Positions 18,701 to 25,979 of a stretch of 42,595 nucleotides of DNA are shown piece after piece. The notes below the pieces were generated by a model. It searched no databases, was not told where the DNA came from, and saw only the letters and a list, made by a program, of their open reading frames with translations. The translations under genes were made by a program, and so were the position numbers. Numbering within the stretch: the first letter of the stretch is position 1; the number at the start of each line of letters is the position of its first letter. The DNA lies in the NCBI GenBank assembly GCA_949297285.1, contig CASFRL010000153.1:1-42595 (forward strand). Direction: 5' to 3'. Source of the DNA: an uncultured Bacteroidales bacterium (GTDB lineage: Bacteria > Bacteroidota > Bacteroidia > Bacteroidales > Coprobacteraceae).

Positions 18701-19863
18701 CAGAAAAAGGATTTATCAACATATCGCTCTATACCGTACATAAAAATAATACCGATTACGCTGAAATCAGAGTATCAGATACCGGACAAGGTATATCTCC
18801 GGAAGAATTGCCTCATATTTTCGAAAGATATTACCAAGCCAAAAACGATCGTCATGTATCCGGAACGGGTATCGGTTTAGCGTTGGTTAAAAATCTTGTC
18901 AAACTGCATCAGGGAGAAATACACGCAGAAAGTACTCCGGGAAAAGGCAGCAGTTTCAGTGTTTCTCTTATCCTTAACAATATATATCCTCGGGCCCTAC
19001 ACATCGACGCCGAAAAAAAAGATCAACAGATCAATTCTGATAGAGAGTCTTCAGAGACACTATCAAGCAATCATGAGGCAAACGAGTTGCCTATCCTATT
19101 GGTCGTTGAAGATAACTCCGACATCTGCGAATATATTTCGGAGGCATTTTCAGACTCCTTCAAAGTGATAACGGCAAATGAAGGAGAAGCCGGATTTAGT
19201 GCTGCAATAACACATATTCCTGATATTATTATAACAGACATCATGATGGCCGGAATGGATGGCATCACATTCTGCAAAATCATAAAAGGTGATGTGCGAA
19301 CAAGCCATATTCCGGTTATTATGCTCACCGCAAAGGATTCTTTGCAAAATAAAGAAGAAGGATATTTGGCAGGAGCCGACTCATATCTCACTAAACCGTT
19401 CAGTGCAAGCCTGTTAAGAAGCAGAATACATAACCTGTTGGAGTCAAGAAGGAAATTAGCCGAATTGTTCAGCTCTAACTTGAATCTCAATTCAGATAAA
19501 AGTATTATTCTCCACGAATCGTTAAATCGGCTCGACAATGAATTCATACAAAAAGTGACACAAATTATCGAGGAGAATCTTTCATCAGAAAAAATAGACG
19601 TAGCCTATCTCTCGGATAAACTATGCATGAGTAAATCTACCCTCTACCGGAAAATAAAGGCTTTAACCGGATTCTCGACAAATGAATATGTGCGAAAAAT
19701 AAAAATGCGAAATGCAGAGAAACTGTTATTGGAAGGGAGATATACCATTTCTGAAATTGCATTTAAAATAGGAATAAACAGTCCGGTCTATTTCAGACAA
19801 TGCTTTAAAGAAGAGTTCGGAATATCACCATCAGAGTATCTAAAAAAATTGAAGCAAGAGTAA
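15799..19863 (+). CDS. hybrid two-component system regulator (HTCS)
   Basis: One-protein signalling system of Bacteroidota carbohydrate loci, 1354 residues. In order: signal peptide (1-18); periplasmic sensor of repeated propeller motifs of the form LWIGTxxGG (about 20-660, roughly fourteen blades in two propellers); a Y_Y_Y domain (about 700-785); one membrane helix (about 793-808); HisKA with phosphoacceptor His846 (THELRT); HATPase with NLISNAIKYTEKG, DTGQGIS and GTGIGLALV; a receiver with Asp1147 (TDIMM) and Lys1199; and an AraC-type helix-turn-helix (about 1255-1354). The ATG at 15799 was preferred to an in-frame GTG at 15754 because the signal peptide starts there. It likely senses oligosaccharides released by the divergent GH30 enzyme. 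Confidence 0.95.
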   Translation: MKNLLTSLCIVLSTFLYSQNYYIKQLGIEQGLSNNYVVSITQDKEGFLWFATEEGLNKFDGNRFINYYKHTHHISGNELNCIFADPAKPIIWIATQRSGMNAYNYEKNKLTVYMHNDSIPNSLITNDVTHIFPAKDGNLWLSTYYKGIEYFNKNTGEFTHYNTATLPELVSDNTWTVLEDDNENIYIGHVGQGMSIFSLRSKLVKNFKHDPQNKNSIPGNHVHCIYKDSTNNIWVGTDRGAALFDPATEQFYPINKFANIPSTSAVFDIRQMDNNMIWIATELNGIFIIDLKQKFYLSQETYNSKHLTVGSDNYSLSSPTARCLFQDSFKNTWIGTYGGGIDFIGHIPPFFKGYSYSPIKEYKNSINNRVALSLCIDKSNKLWIGTDGGGINVFEKDNRIAIYNKENGKLTHNAITSEYCDSENNLWIGTFMGGVNFYDSHRKTFSRINLKKAATHDARCFYEDPKHNMWIGTSSGIFIVNIKTHENTAHYTTENTPLPENMIRSLAQDSRKRIWVGTFGQGLSIFTKDMQLIEHFSENNGLGSNTINHIFKDSKDQMWVATGDGLVCFEANETKKYKIYNRQEGIYNSYIRAITEDNNGNIWFSTNAGISCYLTATQQFINYNYFEKTPMGNFASAAVTKDANGIIYFGSINGARYFDPDAVLSNREVPPAIITEMTIYEGQPVQKDNNTLNLYDYKKGDIELTHKQNTFNLTYGIQDYSMADLVDYAYRLKGFDDSWYTVNENTAMFRNIPPGEYEFQVKTRIRNQEWSEEINTLPIRINPPIWLSWWSKTLYLIFAGIILFYLLKLYKKKIDMQSSYELEKRNHAQEQELNNERLRFFTNITHELRTPLTLILGPLEDLQEDKELRPHQQKKITIIHNSAIRLLNLINQILEFRKTETQNKKLCVSKDNIAALVMEIGLKYKELNPKKNIDFNITIETDPLLLYFDKEIITIILDNLISNAIKYTEKGFINISLYTVHKNNTDYAEIRVSDTGQGISPEELPHIFERYYQAKNDRHVSGTGIGLALVKNLVKLHQGEIHAESTPGKGSSFSVSLILNNIYPRALHIDAEKKDQQINSDRESSETLSSNHEANELPILLVVEDNSDICEYISEAFSDSFKVITANEGEAGFSAAITHIPDIIITDIMMAGMDGITFCKIIKGDVRTSHIPVIMLTAKDSLQNKEEGYLAGADSYLTKPFSASLLRSRIHNLLESRRKLAELFSSNLNLNSDKSIILHESLNRLDNEFIQKVTQIIEENLSSEKIDVAYLSDKLCMSKSTLYRKIKALTGFSTNEYVRKIKMRNAEKLLLEGRYTISEIAFKIGINSPVYFRQCFKEEFGISPSEYLKKLKQE

Positions 19864-19915
19864 CTCTGTTTTGGTTTTTTGAAACAACGTCTACAAAACT
19901 ATGTTATATAAATTT

Positions 19916-19956
19916 CCCGCTCTGTCGAAAACAAAAAAGATTTCTAACAGAGCGGG
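19916..19956. terminator. hairpin between convergent HTCS and barrel genes
   Basis: A 10-base perfect stem (CCCGCTCTGT at 19916-19925, ACAGAGCGGG at 19947-19956) encloses a 21-base loop. It is followed by ATTATTT on the plus strand and AAATTTAT on the minus strand, so it lacks a strong T run. A second small inverted repeat, ACAGAC/GTCTGT, is at 19997-20010. Together they probably end the two convergent transcripts. Confidence 0.5.
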
Positions 19957-20065
19957 ATTATTTCTCAGAATCGAAAAACATCATTGTGATCGACAAACAG
20001 ACTTGTCTGTCAAAGCAAGATATTTAACGCAGGCAATGTCTCTCGATTATATATAAATACTTGCA

Positions 20066-22903
20066 TCAGAAAGAGTATGTCGTACCTATCAACAGATTGG
20101 CTGCGGCATCAAACTTGGCGTAAGTTTTCTTACCATCGATCTTATCCCCGAAAAATATTCCTTTGGGTTCAATAAAAATACCCCAATTCCGATTCACATT
20201 AAACTTGGCTTGAAGGCCGGCAACTGCAGTATAGGTTGTTTTGGCTCCTTCGGCAGCTTTCGGGAAAGCAGCTCCAACTCCGACTACTCCGATCATTTCG
20301 AATAATCGATCCGGATCATACCCTGAAAAACAGGAGGTCAAATTTGCCAAATAATCAGCACGCAAAGATAATGCGGTCATTTTATCGCGATTATAGGTTG
20401 CTGCAGGACGGAATGTTTGGGTAGAGAACGACAACCTTACCCCGGAAACCGTATTCAGCCAACGGCCAAATGCAACTTCAGAATTAAACGAGAACTTGTC
20501 TTTTAAATCTCCAGCCCGAGAAACGATCGTATTCGCCCAAACTCCTGTTCCAACAGCTGCAGAGACAAATACTGGGTGCTCGACACTGCTACTTGTCGAA
20601 GATTCCGTCTTGTTCTTGAATTTATAATTCAAACCCACAAACAAGTCTCCGACAATTGCCTGTTTCCGGACTCCATCAAACCGATTGAAGTATGATGAAA
20701 CTTGAGGTTCCAAAAACAAATCTAATGCAGAGCTTAACCGAAATGCACCTTGCAATCCGGCAGAAACTCCGGGAATAAATCGCATATCTTTCAATGAAGT
20801 AATTCCCAAACCGGCTTTTACGCCTAAAATACCGCTTAACGAAAAGATTCGGTTTGTATTATATCCTGCGGCAAGGGTAGTCAAATTCAGCATATAATCG
20901 GCATTTAAACCACCGAATACCGAAAACTTCTTTCCCGAATCTCTAACTTGTTCGCCAGACAAAGACAACCGCCATGCCGATATCGGAGTAAACCAACGGC
21001 CTAAAGAGATGCGTCCGACCGGAGCTAAAGTAAGATCTCGCAACATTTCATTGTTGACATAAGATGATACCCCTCCCGCAATAGATACGAAGTAAGACGA
21101 CCCGTTTTCTCCTTCAAACAAAGAACGATTAGCTGCCCGATCATACCCACGGAATAAGTAACCGAAACCGATATTTGCCGTCGGAAGGAACATCTTATAG
21201 GTCGATATTCCCGAAAGGGCCGTTCTATCAGCAACCCAAAGGAGATGAGGTTCGAGGAAAACATTCCAATTTGGCGTTACATTAAATTGGGCTTGTAATC
21301 CGGCTTCCAAAGCAGGATAAAATTTTTGACTCCGATAAAATACCGACGGTCCGGCAGCTGCAATCAGATGAAACACCCGGTCTTCTTTATATCCTGCAAA
21401 AAGCGATGTTATATTCAACATATAGTCGGCTCCGGCAATGATAGAATTGTATCGGGCAAAAGTACCAGCGGGGAAAGCCGAACCGATTATCATTCCCGTC
21501 CCGTTAATTCTTAATCCCGAAACAGGAGTAAACCATTTTCCTAACGAGGCCGTTACCCGGGCACTTAAAAATTGTCGACCTGTGAGACCTAATTTCGGTC
21601 GAGAAATTATTCCGCCTAAACCTCCACTGAATGAAATAAACATATTATCGGAAAATACATTTGCCGTAAAGGGGTCTTGGTTTTTACGAATCTCCTGTTC
21701 AGCACTGTTATAGGTTATCCCCACATTTAACGAGGCTAAAGCATCCATTTTCGAAACAGTTTCGCCTCCGGCAAATCGATCGGTATAAAACGAAACACGG
21801 GGTTCTATATAAAAATCAAGATCTTTTGTCAAACGCAAATTTCCTTGCAATCCCAATCCTATACCGGGAGCAAAAACAGCCTTGTCGGCACTCTTTTTAG
21901 CATAAGCTCCTTCTAACCCGGCTATCCCGAAAACCTCGAACAGGCGGTTTCTGTTATATCCGCCGAAAGCCGTATTAAAATTCAACATATAGTCGGCTCT
22001 TAGTTCTATGGTTTTCAATCGATAATGAACGCCATTTACCGGAACTTTCCAATCAGAAAAACCTCCATCGGCCGACAGACGAAACCCGGAGACAGGAGTC
22101 ATCCATCCTCCGATTGCAATTTGTGCGGAAGGTCCAAAAAAACTAAAAATATCCGAAGGGAACATCCGTCGAAGAATCAATGTCCGAGTCCCTACACCAG
22201 CAGAAATAAACAGATTATCCCAAAATGAGCGAGAAAATGCCGTCGTAATACGTTTCTCGACCGGAACCATTTTATACGAAACTCCGAGCATTACAGAGCC
22301 AAACAAATCATACTCACGCCACGAAGATCGGTCATCGATATTATCTCGATAAACCGTTAACTTAGGTTCGATAAAGAGATCTACTAACGGAGACACATTA
22401 AATTTACCTTGAAATCCTCCGTTTACTCCCCAGACATGGCGGTAGCTTGCATGACGGAATGCATTGTGATAGCTGACTCCCAAGATGCCGACCAACTCAA
22501 ACAAACGGTCGGGATTATAACGATTGGCAAAAGCGCTCAAGTTCATAAGATAATCCCAGTTAACGCCTACGATACCGGCAGTATTTCCCAAAGCGCCATT
22601 ATTAACCTGCATATAACTTGCATCTAATCCGATGCGAGAACCAATAACCGGAGTAAACCATTTCCCTACGTAAAAAGATGCCAGCGGACCGACATATATA
22701 TTGGAGACTTCTCGACTCAATTTCATATTGGCTCCGATTCCTCCCGATATAAAGAGATGATCGGAAAAACGTCCGGCTTCAAATTTTTCGGTCTTGCGCC
22801 GTTTCTGCAAAGTATAATCCAATCCGTTAATTTGGGCTTGAACTGTTTCTGAAACAAGAAACAAGCTCAGGACAAATAAACAGAAATATCTTAATCGTGA
22901 CAT
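20066..22903 (-). CDS. outer-membrane protein with five tandem beta-barrel-like repeats
   Basis: A 945-residue exported protein: signal peptide (1-23, ending VQAQ) and then five related units at about 48-212, 229-400, 419-585, 603-762 and 777-945. Each unit has the same landmarks in the same order: xxFISxGxG, then GKWFTPVSG, ADYMLN, GYxxxRLF, GLQGxFN, FIEPK and a last strand such as LNVGITY. The IEP/LEP motif recurs at 179, 367, 550, 731 and 912, a period of 180-188 residues. The alternating hydrophobic pattern and final phenylalanine fit outer-membrane beta strands, about eight per unit. No function is known to me. It is the last gene of a three-gene envelope operon. Confidence 0.85.
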   Translation of the reverse strand: MSRLRYFCLFVLSLFLVSETVQAQINGLDYTLQKRRKTEKFEAGRFSDHLFISGGIGANMKLSREVSNIYVGPLASFYVGKWFTPVIGSRIGLDASYMQVNNGALGNTAGIVGVNWDYLMNLSAFANRYNPDRLFELVGILGVSYHNAFRHASYRHVWGVNGGFQGKFNVSPLVDLFIEPKLTVYRDNIDDRSSWREYDLFGSVMLGVSYKMVPVEKRITTAFSRSFWDNLFISAGVGTRTLILRRMFPSDIFSFFGPSAQIAIGGWMTPVSGFRLSADGGFSDWKVPVNGVHYRLKTIELRADYMLNFNTAFGGYNRNRLFEVFGIAGLEGAYAKKSADKAVFAPGIGLGLQGNLRLTKDLDFYIEPRVSFYTDRFAGGETVSKMDALASLNVGITYNSAEQEIRKNQDPFTANVFSDNMFISFSGGLGGIISRPKLGLTGRQFLSARVTASLGKWFTPVSGLRINGTGMIIGSAFPAGTFARYNSIIAGADYMLNITSLFAGYKEDRVFHLIAAAGPSVFYRSQKFYPALEAGLQAQFNVTPNWNVFLEPHLLWVADRTALSGISTYKMFLPTANIGFGYLFRGYDRAANRSLFEGENGSSYFVSIAGGVSSYVNNEMLRDLTLAPVGRISLGRWFTPISAWRLSLSGEQVRDSGKKFSVFGGLNADYMLNLTTLAAGYNTNRIFSLSGILGVKAGLGITSLKDMRFIPGVSAGLQGAFRLSSALDLFLEPQVSSYFNRFDGVRKQAIVGDLFVGLNYKFKNKTESSTSSSVEHPVFVSAAVGTGVWANTIVSRAGDLKDKFSFNSEVAFGRWLNTVSGVRLSFSTQTFRPAATYNRDKMTALSLRADYLANLTSCFSGYDPDRLFEMIGVVGVGAAFPKAAEGAKTTYTAVAGLQAKFNVNRNWGIFIEPKGIFFGDKIDGKKTYAKFDAAANLLIGTTYSF

Positions 22904-22933
22904 ATTTATATTGCTTTCAGTCTTTTATTCAAA

Positions 22934-24937
22934 TTATAACAAGTCCATCACATCGGCATCGACTTTGGCGACCTCTTTTAAAGAAGGATCCAATTCGAAT
23001 GCTTTCTCAATATGATTGATTGCATCCATTACTCGATCCAATCGATTAGCGGCAATAGCCTTAACATATTCGGCACGAGCTGTTTCGGGCAGTTTTTGGG
23101 CTTTTTCCCACGCCTCTGCATTACGTTTCAACGCCAACAAAAGAACGACCTCATTGATTCCACCCTCTTGTCCGAAAATATCCAACGCCTCTTCATAATT
23201 ACCATTCAAAGCCCGAGTTACCGATCTTAAGTATTCTACCGAATATGCTCCGTCCGGAATCAAAGAGACTACCGAATCGGCTTTTTCATACTTCCAATTG
23301 CTCAGCAAAGCAACAGCTTGATTGGTCAAAAGCTCTTCAGGAGCATCTTTCTGAACAAATGGTTCCAGAATAGAGTCATCCGGTCTTCCTTGATTTATAT
23401 AAAGAGCCGAAAGATTATTGGCTGCCAGCATAAATTTAGGATAAACCTCGAGAGCCTGTTTGTAATATTTTTCTTTCTCTTCATCAGACTCTGCCATTGT
23501 AAACATTCTCCAAAATTCATGACGCGACAATTGTTTATAATCTTCGAGATAGAGTTCTTTTATCTCCTCATCGGTAAGGAATCGATAGATTGAGTAGTCA
23601 AAGTTATATTCTACACGTCTCAACAGCGGCAAATAACGCGGGACAATTAGCGATCGATAATAAGGGAGGCGAATAACGGCCCGCCATTGTCTATCGGGAT
23701 TGTCCGGATACTTATCTACAATATTTTGCAAATCTTGAGCTTGTCGGAATAGAGAATCGTGCCGCATCATTTCGATGGCAGTATTCCAAGTCTCGACTTT
23801 CGAGTCGGTCTGGATTTTCAAAAAGTCCAATGTCTCCTTACTCAAACGGGACAAAATGCTTTCGGCAGCTAAATCCATTCGATTTTTGGCCAAAACAAGA
23901 TTTTTATCATGAGGTCCCTCCGGAGAAGAAATACCTAAAATCGAAAAAGATTGTAACTTGGCATCCGGATTAGACTCGATTGCCGACAGTCTTTCTCTCA
24001 GTTTAGCCAGTTCCGAAATATTTTTCGGGTCTTTAGTATCGATACTTGCCTTACCGGGTAAAAACGAGAGTTCCACTTCCCCTTTATCATTCCGCAATTG
24101 TAATTCAGGTTTTGGGAAATAGCGTTCATCGGAAATATCCCTTGCTTCTAACTTATATTCGAAAAAGCGCAACGGATTGACCAACCCCCGGGCAATTTGA
24201 AAACTATCGGTAAATAAAATACGATTATAATTTTCTAACGATAATCGAATATCGGCTCTGAAATCTTCTTGCAGATTCTCGACATAAGCAGAGTCGTGAT
24301 ATGACACCAACTCACCGTTTTTAGTCATTTCACTTTTACGAAGATAGGGTTCCAACGGGTCATTTTTCAAATTAAACTCATACATTCGTTCTTGTGTGAG
24401 CATATATTCCCGACCATCTGTCACAACGGGTTTCAATAAAACTCCTTTTTTACGGGTAATGTTATATAGCGTAGGCTGTACAATCAGTCGGGTATTGCTT
24501 GCGAACAGTTCGGCCGGGACTTTAAAACGAGTTCTCAAATGGAAATAATTTCCGACAACTTCGATTTCAGACGGTTCAAAGATAACTTTGTTTTTTATCT
24601 TCGCAATCACAGATATTTCCTGAATTTTTACTGCCGTTGACATTAAAACGACATCTATCGTCTGGCGGCCTTTCACTTTTACATCCTGCCCGTCATATCC
24701 GAGACATGTAAAATTCAAACTTCCGTCCACCGGTACGACAATCGAATACTTACCGTCTTCATCGGTCAAGCCAACGACCTTCCCGGTTTCCTTGTTTATA
24801 ATAGTGACGCCTGCCAAACGTTCTTCATTATTACCTCTGACGACTCCTGCCACACGTAAATTCTGGGCAACAACACCAATCCCCGAAAACAAGAACATCA
24901 AGGCAGATAAAAAATATACCTTTTTGAATTTTTTCAT
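22934..24937 (-). CDS. carboxypeptidase-regulatory, DUF3868/OmpA-like and TPR multidomain envelope protein
   Basis: A 667-residue exported protein. Signal peptide (1-25); a carboxypeptidase-regulatory-like beta sandwich (about 27-101, AGVTIINKETGKVVGLTDED) of the kind on TonB-dependent receptors; a beta-rich region (about 120-275) resembling DUF3868; an OmpA-C-like peptidoglycan-binding region (about 290-370, with FLPGKASID and GISSPEGPHDKNLVLAKNR); and a helical TPR-type C-terminus (about 485-655, with YYKQALEVYPKFMLAANNLSALY). It sits 61 bases after the DUF3575 gene and 30 before the five-repeat barrel gene. DUF3575 and DUF3868 proteins often occur together near fimbria genes in Bacteroidales, so an envelope assembly or anchoring role is likely but not shown. 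The DUF3868 assignment is from general resemblance. Confidence 0.75.
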   Translation of the reverse strand: MKKFKKVYFLSALMFLFSGIGVVAQNLRVAGVVRGNNEERLAGVTIINKETGKVVGLTDEDGKYSIVVPVDGSLNFTCLGYDGQDVKVKGRQTIDVVLMSTAVKIQEISVIAKIKNKVIFEPSEIEVVGNYFHLRTRFKVPAELFASNTRLIVQPTLYNITRKKGVLLKPVVTDGREYMLTQERMYEFNLKNDPLEPYLRKSEMTKNGELVSYHDSAYVENLQEDFRADIRLSLENYNRILFTDSFQIARGLVNPLRFFEYKLEARDISDERYFPKPELQLRNDKGEVELSFLPGKASIDTKDPKNISELAKLRERLSAIESNPDAKLQSFSILGISSPEGPHDKNLVLAKNRMDLAAESILSRLSKETLDFLKIQTDSKVETWNTAIEMMRHDSLFRQAQDLQNIVDKYPDNPDRQWRAVIRLPYYRSLIVPRYLPLLRRVEYNFDYSIYRFLTDEEIKELYLEDYKQLSRHEFWRMFTMAESDEEKEKYYKQALEVYPKFMLAANNLSALYINQGRPDDSILEPFVQKDAPEELLTNQAVALLSNWKYEKADSVVSLIPDGAYSVEYLRSVTRALNGNYEEALDIFGQEGGINEVVLLLALKRNAEAWEKAQKLPETARAEYVKAIAANRLDRVMDAINHIEKAFELDPSLKEVAKVDADVMDLL

Positions 24938-24999
24938 TTGTGTATGCTCAATTATATTTTATCTTAAATACCACTGCTTCATGCTAAAGCCGCATAAAA

Positions 25000-25551
25000 T
25001 CAGCGAAGTATATAAACAAAAGAGACTGCCAGTTTTACCGGAACAAGTGCCCATCCCCGATCATTGACATGCGGCGGACGCGCATCTGTATCGCCATACT
25101 TAAACTGACGGTAATACAAAGCTCCAACCCCAGCCGAGACTTCAAAATTCCAATGTTTATTAAGGACTACTGCATACCCATATGTTATACCTGCCGCTAC
25201 GGCATCTCCATAATAACATTTATGGTCAAACAATACATCATAATTCGAATAAAAAGTTGTAGCGCCTAAATAATGGCGTGACATCGGTCTACCGAACCAA
25301 TACCTCAACTCCGGCTGCAACAATACATGCTTTAAATCTAAAGATGAGAAAGGATCCCAGACGTTAAACGAAGCAGAAAGGTCTAATGACAAATGATTGT
25401 TAAATACAAATTCAGCGCCCAAATTCGGAGAGACAGTTGCCCATTGCGCCAAATTGGTCTTCAATGCCAATTTTTGTGCATATCCATTAATTGAAAATAA
25501 GCAAAGTAAAACAAAACAAATTTTACGGCAATGTATAACTTTCGTTTTCAA
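25000..25551 (-). CDS. DUF3575 outer-membrane beta-barrel protein
   Basis: A 183-residue exported protein with a signal peptide (about 1-25, ending NGYAQ). The family opening LALKTNLAQWATVSPNLGAE (27-46) and LLQPELRYWFG identify DUF3575, a small predicted outer-membrane barrel. The C-terminal strand ends VSFVYILR, near the aromatic or hydrophobic ending expected for barrels. It is the first gene of the minus-strand operon with the OmpA/TPR protein and the five-repeat barrel. Its repeat landmarks (LxPELRYWF, GxxxGYxxxL) recall one unit of the five-repeat protein, but I did not prove homology. Confidence 0.85.
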   Translation of the reverse strand: MKTKVIHCRKICFVLLCLFSINGYAQKLALKTNLAQWATVSPNLGAEFVFNNHLSLDLSASFNVWDPFSSLDLKHVLLQPELRYWFGRPMSRHYLGATTFYSNYDVLFDHKCYYGDAVAAGITYGYAVVLNKHWNFEVSAGVGALYYRQFKYGDTDARPPHVNDRGWALVPVKLAVSFVYILR

Positions 25552-25587
25552 AGAAATAAGTTTAATAAAATATTAATTCCCACATTC

Positions 25588-25647
25588 AAAAAACCGTGAT
25601 AACAAAATTCTCTTTTTAATTGAAAAATCTGTTATCAAAAATCACGG
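25588..25647 (-). terminator. terminator-like hairpin in the leader of the DUF3575 operon
   Basis: On the minus strand GATAACA (25642-25630 region) pairs with TGTTATC (25604-25598 region), and the outer bases CCGT/ACGG can extend the stem if seven bases bulge. The 3' arm is followed by TTTTTT. It lies between the operon promoter (25648-25677) and the first ATG (25551), so it could end most transcripts early, act as an attenuator, or define a short leader RNA of about 50 bases. Confidence 0.55.
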
Positions 25648-25677
25648 CAAAAATACGAAAATAAAATTGATTAACAA
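25648..25677 (-). promoter_or_regulatory. promoter of the DUF3575-TPR-five-barrel operon
   Basis: On the minus strand TTG (25677-25675) is followed after 19 bases by TATTTTTG (25655-25648), a full match to TAnnTTTG. Transcription would start near 25641, inside the hairpin described next to it, leaving a leader of about 90 bases. Confidence 0.7.
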
Positions 25678-25928
25678 TCTGATCACAATTTTTAGTCTAC
25701 AAAAATGCAATTATTCCAATGTTTACAATAACATTATTTTCAGAGAATAACGGCTTGTAATACCCCCCCCTCACGTCTTCATGCATCCGGCTGTTTTTAC
25801 AAAACAAAAATTGGGGCAAAAGTAAAGCAATCTTCCAGAACTATATGATTTATACAAACTTTGAAAATTGGGAGATAATTGTTTATACAAATTTTAAATT
25901 CTCGTCCCCGTTAAATATGTTATATACA
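25678..25928. other. AT-rich divergent intergenic region with a C8 tract
   Basis: No gene was found. The region separates the promoters of the DUF3575 operon (minus) and the sigma-54 activator operon (plus). The only striking feature is a run of eight C at 25763-25770 in otherwise AT-rich sequence. Confidence 0.5.
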
Positions 25929-25960
25929 TTTGGCTTATAATCTCTCTTTTGTTACTTTTG
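25929..25960 (+). promoter_or_regulatory. promoter of the sigma-54 activator operon
   Basis: TTTG at 25929-25932 and TACTTTTG at 25953-25960 are separated by 20 bases, an excellent match to the housekeeping Bacteroidota promoter. Transcription would start near 25967, only about 13 bases before the ATG at 25980. The gene for the sigma-54 activator thus seems to be read by the primary sigma factor. Confidence 0.8.
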
Positions 25961-25979
25961 CAATAGAGAACCGAAAAAT

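Noticed and set aside
25815..25828. GG-N10-GC spacing suggesting a sigma-54 promoter upstream of the activator gene
   Set aside because: Only the spaced GG and GC match. The rest of the -24/-12 consensus (TGGCAC, TTGCA) is absent, and a much better housekeeping promoter lies at 25929-25960.
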